In this document: piece after piece, positions 6,224 through 11,002 of the stretch
Numbering within the stretch: position 1 is the stretch's first letter
Layout of the letters: each line of letters opens with the position of its first letter
Assembly: GCA_023255235.1 (NCBI GenBank)
Contig: JALRJA010000356.1
Location: forward strand, 1 to 11,002
Length of the DNA stretch: 11,002 nucleotides
Reading direction: 5' to 3'
DNA from: Flaviramulus sp.
GTDB lineage: Bacteria > Bacteroidota > Bacteroidia > Flavobacteriales > Flavobacteriaceae
Notes under the pieces: model-generated
What the model saw: the letters and a program-made list of their open reading frames with translations, nothing else
Database searches by the model: none
Told to the model about the DNA's origin: nothing
Translations under genes and position numbers: made by a program

Positions 6224-7228
6224 TTGGATGAAGTAAAACAATTGGTTGCAGCTATAAAAAACAAAACGTTTAAACCCATATACTTTTTAATGGGCGAAGA
6301 ACCTTATTATATAGATAAACTATCTGATTTTATAGAAACTAGCGTTTTAACTGAAGAAGAGCGTGGGTTTAATCAAATGGTTTTGTATGGAAGAGATATT
6401 ACTATTGAAGACATAGTTGACAATGCTAAACGCTATCCTATGATGGCAGAACACCAAGTAATTATTGTTAAAGAAGCACAAGATTTATCACGTAGCATTG
6501 AAAAATTAATCACTTATGCAGAAAATCCGCAGAGTACAACTATTTTAGTTATAAACTACAAATACAAAAAATTAGATAAACGCAAAGCGCTTTATAAAGT
6601 TTTAAATAAAATAGGCGTTGTGTTTGAAAGTAAAAAACTATACGATAATCAAGTGCCAGATTGGATTCGTAGCGTATTAGCTTCAAAAAACTACAGTATA
6701 ACACCAAAAGCCGCACAAATGTTGGTTGAATTTTTGGGTACAGACTTAAGTAAAGTGAGTAATGAACTCAATAAACTTCAAATTATTTTACCATCTGGTA
6801 CACAAATAACACCCGAACACATTGAAGAAAATATTGGTATAAGTAAAGATTATAATAATTTTGAATTACGTAAAGCAATAGGAGAGAAGGATAGTGCTAA
6901 AGCTTATAAAATTATTAGTTATTTTGCTGAAAACCCAAAAGATAACCCAATGGTATTAACCATTTCATTGTTATTTAATTTTTTCTCTCAGCTACTTTAC
7001 TATCACGGATTACAAGACAAATCGCCTCGTAATATTGCTTCGGCTTTAAAAATTAACCCTTATTTTGTTAATGAATATATAACAGCTGCTAAGCATTATC
7101 CAATGAAACAAGTAAGCACCGTTATTTCTACATTACGCGAACTAGATGTGAAAAGCAAAGGTGTTGGAGCCAATGCTATAACACAAAGAGATTTGTTAAA
7201 AGAATTATTAGTTAAGATAGTAAATTAG
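6224..7228 (+). CDS. holA: DNA polymerase III delta subunit
   Basis: A 334-residue clamp-loader subunit that opens the beta sliding clamp during replication. It acts with DnaX and delta-prime in the cytoplasm. The N-terminal block KPIYFLMGEEPYYIDKL (17-33) is the conserved AAA+-related delta motif, in which the degenerate P-loop region lacks a Walker lysine as is usual for delta. RYPMMAEHQVIIVKEAQ (69-85) and a helical C-terminal domain follow. The only sensible start is TTG at 6224, because an in-frame stop lies at 6200-6202 and the ATG at 6228 is in another frame. Starting there yields MDEVKQ, the N-terminus I recall for relatives. It is followed after 7 bases by ung, so the two DNA-maintenance genes are co-transcribed. 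Confidence 0.95.
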   Translation: MDEVKQLVAAIKNKTFKPIYFLMGEEPYYIDKLSDFIETSVLTEEERGFNQMVLYGRDITIEDIVDNAKRYPMMAEHQVIIVKEAQDLSRSIEKLITYAENPQSTTILVINYKYKKLDKRKALYKVLNKIGVVFESKKLYDNQVPDWIRSVLASKNYSITPKAAQMLVEFLGTDLSKVSNELNKLQIILPSGTQITPEHIEENIGISKDYNNFELRKAIGEKDSAKAYKIISYFAENPKDNPMVLTISLLFNFFSQLLYYHGLQDKSPRNIASALKINPYFVNEYITAAKHYPMKQVSTVISTLRELDVKSKGVGANAITQRDLLKELLVKIVN

Positions 7229-7235
7229 TTTTTAA

Positions 7236-7901
7236 ATGACTGTTGATATTCATTCAAGTTGGAAACCCTATCTTAAAGATGAATTTGAAAAAACTTATTT
7301 CAAAAATTTAACAACTTTTGTAAAATCTGAATATAAAAACCATACTTGTTTTCCTAAAGGGAATGATATTTTCAACGCGTTTAATTGTTGCCCTTTTGAT
7401 GATGTTAAAGTAGTTATCATTGGTCAAGATCCGTATCATGATTTTGGTCAAGCTAATGGATTGTGTTTTTCTGTAAATGATGGTGTTAAACATCCGCCGT
7501 CACTAATCAATATTTTTAAAGAAATTGAAAACGATTTAGGAATTGCATATCCTAATAGCGGAAATTTAATGCGATGGGCAAAGCAAGGTGTGCTACTTTT
7601 AAATGCTACTTTAACAGTAAGAGCACATGAAGCAGGAAGTCATCAAAATAAAGGCTGGGAAACTTTTACCGATGCTGTTATTAAAACAATAAGCCATCAA
7701 AAAAACAACTTAGTCTTTTTGCTTTGGGGTGGTTATGCCAAACAAAAACAAAAACTAATAAATAGCCAAAAACACAAGATATTAACATCTGGTCACCCTT
7801 CACCGCTAAGCGCCAATAGGGGTTATTGGTTTGGCAATAAGCATTTTAGTAAAACTAACTACCTGTTGGAGCAAGTTTCTCAGGAGCCAGTGAAATGGTA
7901 G
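7236..7901 (+). CDS. ung: Uracil-DNA glycosylase, family 1
   Basis: A 221-residue base-excision repair enzyme that removes uracil from DNA. The water-activating loop GQDPYH lies at 63-68 with catalytic Asp65, the uracil-recognition strand LLLNATLTV at 120-128 with Asn123, and the DNA-intercalation loop HPSPLS at 187-192 with catalytic His187. Length is normal for bacterial Ung and nothing is missing. It starts 7 bases after holA and its last codons overlap the start of a small membrane-protein frame, which carries its own ribosome-binding site inside the ung 3' end. Confidence 0.97.
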   Translation: MTVDIHSSWKPYLKDEFEKTYFKNLTTFVKSEYKNHTCFPKGNDIFNAFNCCPFDDVKVVIIGQDPYHDFGQANGLCFSVNDGVKHPPSLINIFKEIENDLGIAYPNSGNLMRWAKQGVLLLNATLTVRAHEAGSHQNKGWETFTDAVIKTISHQKNNLVFLLWGGYAKQKQKLINSQKHKILTSGHPSPLSANRGYWFGNKHFSKTNYLLEQVSQEPVKW

Positions 7902-8056
7902 TTCCTGGTTTAATAACAATAGGTTTTTTAATTGGTTTAGTTGTTCTTGGAATTTTGTTACAACTAAACTTTAGTAATAGAAAGTTTAATATCACTAAAG
8001 CAAAAATGGATAATGTAATTGTTAAAATCATAAGCAACTTGGGGTTTAGATTTTAA
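7895..8056 (+). CDS. Small single-pass membrane protein overlapping ung (53 residues)
   Basis: ATG at 7895 opens a 53-codon frame ending with TAA at 8056, overlapping the last 7 bases of ung in a different frame. The product starts MVVPGLITIGFLIGLVVLGI and has one clear membrane helix (about 5-23) followed by a basic segment (NRKFNITKAK, 28-37), so the C-terminus should face the cytoplasm. AGGAG at 7882-7886 lies 8 bases before the ATG, an unusually good Shine-Dalgarno match for this phylum. The tight overlap, hydrophobic composition and ribosome site favour a real gene. I do not recognise a family. A frame on the opposite strand across this stretch is a poor alternative. Function is unknown. 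Confidence 0.62.
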   Translation: MVVPGLITIGFLIGLVVLGILLQLNFSNRKFNITKAKMDNVIVKIISNLGFRF

Positions 8057-8073
8057 AATTACTTAAAATTTTC

Positions 8074-8102
8074 TTAAAAAAAATATTTTTTTTAGTTTTT
8101 TT
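8074..8102 (+). terminator. Weak AT-only terminator-like hairpin after the holA-ung unit
   Basis: Eight A (8076-8083), TA, then eight T (8086-8093) form a self-complementary stem, extended by a T-A pair and a T-G wobble, and a run of seven T follows (8096-8102). This may end transcription 18 bases past the small gene. The stem contains no G-C pair, so it is weak and may simply reflect base composition. Confidence 0.3.
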
Positions 8103-8141
8103 AAATTTCAAAAAAAGAATTTAACAAAAAATAATAGTATT

Positions 8142-8160
8142 CGTGTTTTTTAAAAACACG
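8142..8160. repeat. Inverted repeat CGTGTTTTT-T-AAAAACACG upstream of menB
   Basis: Two perfect 9-base arms are separated by one base, 77 bases before the menB start. As RNA this gives a 7-bp hairpin with a 5-base loop. It lacks a downstream T run, so it is less like a terminator for the preceding unit than like an operator for the men promoter, but neither role is shown. The rest of the 181-base gap (8057-8237) is featureless AT-rich sequence apart from the weak hairpin and the promoter box noted separately. Confidence 0.45.
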
Positions 8161-8213
8161 TCTTATAAAACAAACATTTTTAAAACCAGAGTGCTGTTTT
8201 AATAAATATAATT

Positions 8214-8221
8214 TATTTTTG
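8214..8221 (+). promoter_or_regulatory. Promoter -7 element of the menaquinone operon
   Basis: TATTTTTG matches the Bacteroidota consensus TAnnTTTG at all defined positions and lies 16 bases before the menB ATG, implying a short untranslated leader. No clean TTG is found at the -33 distance; CTG at 8194-8196 is the nearest resemblance. AT-richness raises the chance of a fortuitous match, but its position directly before the first gene of an operon is right. Confidence 0.45.
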
Positions 8222-8237
8222 AATAAAATTCATAGAA

Positions 8238-9077
8238 ATGAAAGAACCTAAATGGGTAACAGCAAAAAAATATCAAGATATTACCTACAAAAAATGTGCA
8301 GGTGTAGCAAGAATAGCTTTTAATAGACCCGATGTTAGAAATGCTTTTAGACCAAAAACTACAAGTGAATTATATGATGCTTTTTATGATGCTAATGAAG
8401 ATGTAAACATTGGTGTAATACTCTTATCTGCCGAAGGACCATCAAGTAAAGATGGTGTTTATTCATTTTGTAGTGGTGGCGATCAAAAAGCTAGAGGTCA
8501 TCAAGGTTATGTAGGTGAAGACGGGTATCATCGTTTAAATATTCTTGAAGTACAACGCCTTATTCGTTTCATGCCAAAGGCAGTTATAGCCGTGGTGCCG
8601 GGTTGGGCAGTTGGTGGCGGACATAGTTTGCATGTGGTTTGCGATTTAACCCTAGCAAGTAAAGAACATGCTATTTTTAAACAAACAGATGCCGATGTTA
8701 CCAGTTTTGACGGTGGTTATGGGTCTGCTTATTTAGCCAAAATGGTTGGGCAAAAAAAGGCTCGTGAAATCTTTTTTTTAGGAAGAAATTATTCTGCTCA
8801 AGAAGCTTTTGAAATGGGAATGGTAAATGCCGTTATTCCTCATAATAAACTTGAAAGTACGGCTTTTGAATGGGCACAAGAAATATTAGCAAAATCGCCA
8901 ACTTCTATTAAAATGCTAAAATTTGCTATGAATTTAACCGATGATGGTATGGTAGGTCAACAAGTTTTTGCAGGTGAAGCCACTAGATTAGCTTACATGA
9001 CAGACGAAGCCAAAGAAGGCAGAAATGCTTTTTTGGAAAAACGCAAACCCAACTTTGAAAAAAAATGGATTCCATAA
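8238..9077 (+). CDS. menB: 1,4-dihydroxy-2-naphthoyl-CoA synthase
   Basis: A 279-residue crotonase-fold enzyme that closes the second ring of the menaquinone head group from o-succinylbenzoyl-CoA in the cytoplasm. FCSGGDQ (77-83) and GWAVGGGHSL (122-131) build the CoA pocket and oxyanion hole, FDGGYGSAYL (157-166) follows, and LAYMTDEAKEGRNAF (251-265) supplies the tyrosine contributed at the subunit interface. The motif QTDAD (149-153) has Asp151 where E. coli MenB has Gly. This is the type that uses its own carboxylate as the base, as in Mycobacterium, instead of bound bicarbonate. First gene of the men operon; its last 13 bases overlap menA. Confidence 0.97.
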   Translation: MKEPKWVTAKKYQDITYKKCAGVARIAFNRPDVRNAFRPKTTSELYDAFYDANEDVNIGVILLSAEGPSSKDGVYSFCSGGDQKARGHQGYVGEDGYHRLNILEVQRLIRFMPKAVIAVVPGWAVGGGHSLHVVCDLTLASKEHAIFKQTDADVTSFDGGYGSAYLAKMVGQKKAREIFFLGRNYSAQEAFEMGMVNAVIPHNKLESTAFEWAQEILAKSPTSIKMLKFAMNLTDDGMVGQQVFAGEATRLAYMTDEAKEGRNAFLEKRKPNFEKKWIP

Positions 9078-9979
9078 AAAATACATTCTCAATATGGGTT
9101 TCAGCAATGCGACTAAGAACATTGCCGCTGTCAATTTCAGGAATTATTTTAGCCTCATGCCTTGCTTATTATAATGGGTTTTTTAGTTGGAACATTTGTT
9201 TATTAGCTATTTTTACCACCTTGAGTTTTCAAATACTATCTAATCTAGCAAACGATTATGGCGATGGTGTTAAGGGCACAGACAATATGGATAGAATTGG
9301 TCCTAAACGTGCTATTCAATCGGGTGAAATTTCAGTAGAAGCCTTATTTAATGGTATTAAATGGAATGTGTTAATTTCTATAATTTTATCAAGTTTACTC
9401 ATTTTTACAGCATTTGGAAAAAAGTATTTTTTCTTAACTTTAATCTTCTTTTTGTTAGGAATAGCTTCGGTTATTGCAGCTTTATCATACACCATGGGAA
9501 AAAAAGCTTATGGCTATAAAGGCTTAGGAGATATTTTTGTGTTTATTTTTTTTGGATTGCTTAGCGTTATTGGTTGTTATGTCTTATTTGCAAAAAAAAT
9601 AGACGCTGTTACTTTTTTACCAGCTTGCACAATTGGTTTTTTGAGTGTAGGGGTTTTAAACCTCAATAATATGCGCGATAGAGTATCTGATATAAAATCT
9701 AACAAAATAACTCTAGCTGTTTTATTTGGAGAACAAAAAGTAAAAACATATCACAACATATTAATTCTATCTGCAATCATTTTATCAGGGCTATTTGGTA
9801 TCTTGTATTATAAATCGCCTTATACTTTTATTTACATAATTACCTATATTCCCTTGTTGATACATCTTAATAAAATAAATAAAAATAAGAACCCTAAATT
9901 ATTAGACCCAGAATTAAAAAAACTAGCTTTAACAACCGTTTTTATGGCTGTCTTAATGGGATTAGGCTACTTGTTTTAA
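9065..9979 (+). CDS. menA: 1,4-dihydroxy-2-naphthoate polyprenyltransferase
   Basis: An integral membrane UbiA-family prenyltransferase of 304 residues that joins the polyprenyl chain to 1,4-dihydroxy-2-naphthoate, giving demethylmenaquinone. Aspartate motif one is NDYGD (63-67), with further acids in GTDNMD (71-76). Motif two is NNMRDRVSD (201-209, Asp205 and Asp209). These bind the Mg-diphosphate of the prenyl donor. Some eight or nine hydrophobic helices surround them. RLRTLPLSISG (16-26) is the typical MenA N-terminal signature. It overlaps menB by 13 bases, so translation is probably coupled, and the next gene follows after 13 bases. Confidence 0.95.
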   Translation: MDSIKNTFSIWVSAMRLRTLPLSISGIILASCLAYYNGFFSWNICLLAIFTTLSFQILSNLANDYGDGVKGTDNMDRIGPKRAIQSGEISVEALFNGIKWNVLISIILSSLLIFTAFGKKYFFLTLIFFLLGIASVIAALSYTMGKKAYGYKGLGDIFVFIFFGLLSVIGCYVLFAKKIDAVTFLPACTIGFLSVGVLNLNNMRDRVSDIKSNKITLAVLFGEQKVKTYHNILILSAIILSGLFGILYYKSPYTFIYIITYIPLLIHLNKINKNKNPKLLDPELKKLALTTVFMAVLMGLGYLF

Positions 9980-9992
9980 AATTAAATATATT

Positions 9993-10670
9993 ATGAAAAT
10001 TACATATTTTGGGCATGCAAGTTTAGGTATTCAAGTTAATGATGTTAACATACTTGTTGATCCTTTTATTTCTGCAAATCCTAAAGCATCAGCAATTGAC
10101 ATAAATACCCTAAAAGCAGATTATATTTTAATTACTCACGCACACCAAGACCATATTTTAGATGTAGAGGCTATTGCTAAACGAACTGGTGCTGTACTTG
10201 TTTCAAACTTTGAAATTACCACTCATTATGAAAAAATGGGTATTGAAGTTCACCCAATGAATCATGGTGGTCAATGGGATTTTGAGTTTGGTACTGTGAA
10301 ATATGTAAACGCTATTCATACATCATCATTTCCAGATGGCTCTTACGGAGGGCAACCAGGCGGTTTTGTAATTGAAGGTGAGCATAAAAATATTTACATT
10401 GCTGGTGATACGGCGTTAACTTTTGATATGAAATTAATTCCAATGCAAACTAAACTAGATTTAGCCATTTTACCTATTGGTGATAATTTTACCATGGGAA
10501 TTGATGATGCTATCTTAGCAAGTGATTTTGTTTCGTGTGACAAAGTTTTAGGTTATCATTATGATACATTTGGGTATATTGAAATAGACCACGAAGTAGC
10601 AAAACGAAAGTTTTTTGAAAAAAATAAAGATTTAATGCTTTTAGAAATTGGTGATTTTATTGAATTATAA
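9993..10670 (+). CDS. UPF0173 metallo-beta-lactamase-fold hydrolase in the men operon
   Basis: A 225-residue cytoplasmic metal-dependent hydrolase of the UPF0173 (YtkL-like) family. The zinc motif HAHQDH lies at 49-54 (His49, His51, Asp53, His54). Further ligands are likely His109 (AIHTSS), Asp139 (AGDTA) and His189 (GYHYDTF), so both metal sites look complete. The N-terminal strand MKITYFGHASLGIQ and loop LVDPFI (21-26) are typical of the family. No substrate is known to me. It lies 13 bases after menA and 3 bases before menC, so it is transcribed with the menaquinone genes. A role as DHNA-CoA thioesterase is an inference from context only. Confidence 0.9.
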   Translation: MKITYFGHASLGIQVNDVNILVDPFISANPKASAIDINTLKADYILITHAHQDHILDVEAIAKRTGAVLVSNFEITTHYEKMGIEVHPMNHGGQWDFEFGTVKYVNAIHTSSFPDGSYGGQPGGFVIEGEHKNIYIAGDTALTFDMKLIPMQTKLDLAILPIGDNFTMGIDDAILASDFVSCDKVLGYHYDTFGYIEIDHEVAKRKFFEKNKDLMLLEIGDFIEL

Positions 10671-10673
10671 CTA

Positions 10674-11002
10674 ATGCATGCTACCTTCAAGCCATATACT
10701 TTACATTTTAAACAGGCTAGCGGCACATCGCGTGGCATTTTAAAAACCAAACAAACGTGGTTTCTTATTTTAAAAAACAACCATTCTATTGGTATTGGTG
10801 AATGTGCTATGTTTAAAGGACTTTCAATAGACGACAGACCAGATTATGAAGAACAATTAAAGTGGGTTTGTAAAAATATTTCCTTAGGTTTAAGTGAATT
10901 GTTACCACAATTAGTTGCGTTTCCCAGTATTCAATTTGGTTTAGAAATGGCTTTTAAATCTTTAGAAAGCCAGAATACATTTGAATTATTTCCTTCAAAA
11001 TT
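10674..11002 (+). CDS. menC: o-succinylbenzoate synthase, N-terminal part (cut by window end)
   Basis: An open frame of 109 complete codons begins with ATG at 10674, 3 bases after the hydrolase stop, and runs off the right edge. The N-terminal capping domain of the enolase superfamily is recognisable: SGTSRGILKTKQTWFLIL (16-33), IGIGECAMFKGLSIDDRPDY (39-58) and IQFGLEMAFKSL (86-97) match the Bacteroidota MenC pattern I remember. The enzyme dehydrates SHCHC to o-succinylbenzoate, upstream of MenB. The barrel domain with the catalytic lysines and metal ligands is outside the window, so activity cannot be judged. A second ATG at 10678 is out of frame. Confidence 0.88.
   Translation, partial: MHATFKPYTLHFKQASGTSRGILKTKQTWFLILKNNHSIGIGECAMFKGLSIDDRPDYEEQLKWVCKNISLGLSELLPQLVAFPSIQFGLEMAFKSLESQNTFELFPSK

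Noticed and set aside
7855..8037. 60-codon open frame on the minus strand across the ung end and the small gene
   Set aside because: It lies antisense to the ung 3' end and to the better supported small membrane-protein frame, has no clear promoter or ribosome site, and its hydrophobicity mirrors the opposite frame.
8057..8237. Possible riboswitch or small RNA in the gap before menB
   Set aside because: The gap is almost only A and T; beyond two simple inverted repeats there is no conserved-looking core of any riboswitch class I know.
10559..10780. 73-codon minus-strand frame across the hydrolase-menC junction
   Set aside because: It is antisense to two well supported genes in an operon and has no recognisable domain.

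Overview
The window looks like a piece of a Flavobacteriaceae (Bacteroidota) chromosome. It is AT-rich (about 30% G+C in the lines I counted). Genes start after A-rich leaders, mostly without Shine-Dalgarno sequences. Several promoters match the Bacteroidota -7 element TAnnTTTG. A flavobacterial type of intergenic structured repeat and a menaquinone operon are present. The genus cannot be fixed from the sequence alone.

Left end (1-2833, minus strand): the start of a surface-polysaccharide operon. It is transcribed leftwards as a UDP-GlcNAc 4-epimerase (TviC/WbpP type), a UDP-HexNAc 6-dehydrogenase (TviB/WbpO type) and the N-terminal part of a Wzx-like flippase that runs off the window. The first two enzymes together would make UDP-GalNAcA from UDP-GlcNAc, and the flippase would export lipid-linked repeat units.

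Middle (2963-6105): a YciO-type Sua5/YrdC/TsaC protein on the plus strand converges on an OmpA-domain lipoprotein gene. Between them lie a folded repeat element, probably a Flavo-1-type RNA, and a clear terminator. Upstream of the lipoprotein gene on the same strand is a translationally coupled pair: a small PD-(D/E)XK (HsdR_N-like) nuclease-fold protein and a GT2 glycosyltransferase.

Right half (6224-11002, plus strand): holA (clamp-loader delta subunit, TTG start), ung (uracil-DNA glycosylase) and an overlapping 53-codon ORF for a small membrane protein form one probable unit. After 181 AT-rich bases comes a tight menaquinone operon: menB, menA, a UPF0173 metallo-beta-lactamase-fold hydrolase and menC (cut by the window end). 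The hydrolase sits where the unassigned DHNA-CoA thioesterase step would be needed, and this is the most testable functional idea here.

Most of the window is ordinary conserved flavobacterial chromosome. I found no CRISPR array, tRNA, rRNA, insertion sequence, prophage or defence island, and no clear sign of a wholly new system. The points worth a second look are the men-operon hydrolase, the structured repeat, the overlapping small membrane protein, the nuclease-glycosyltransferase coupling and the YciO active-site differences.
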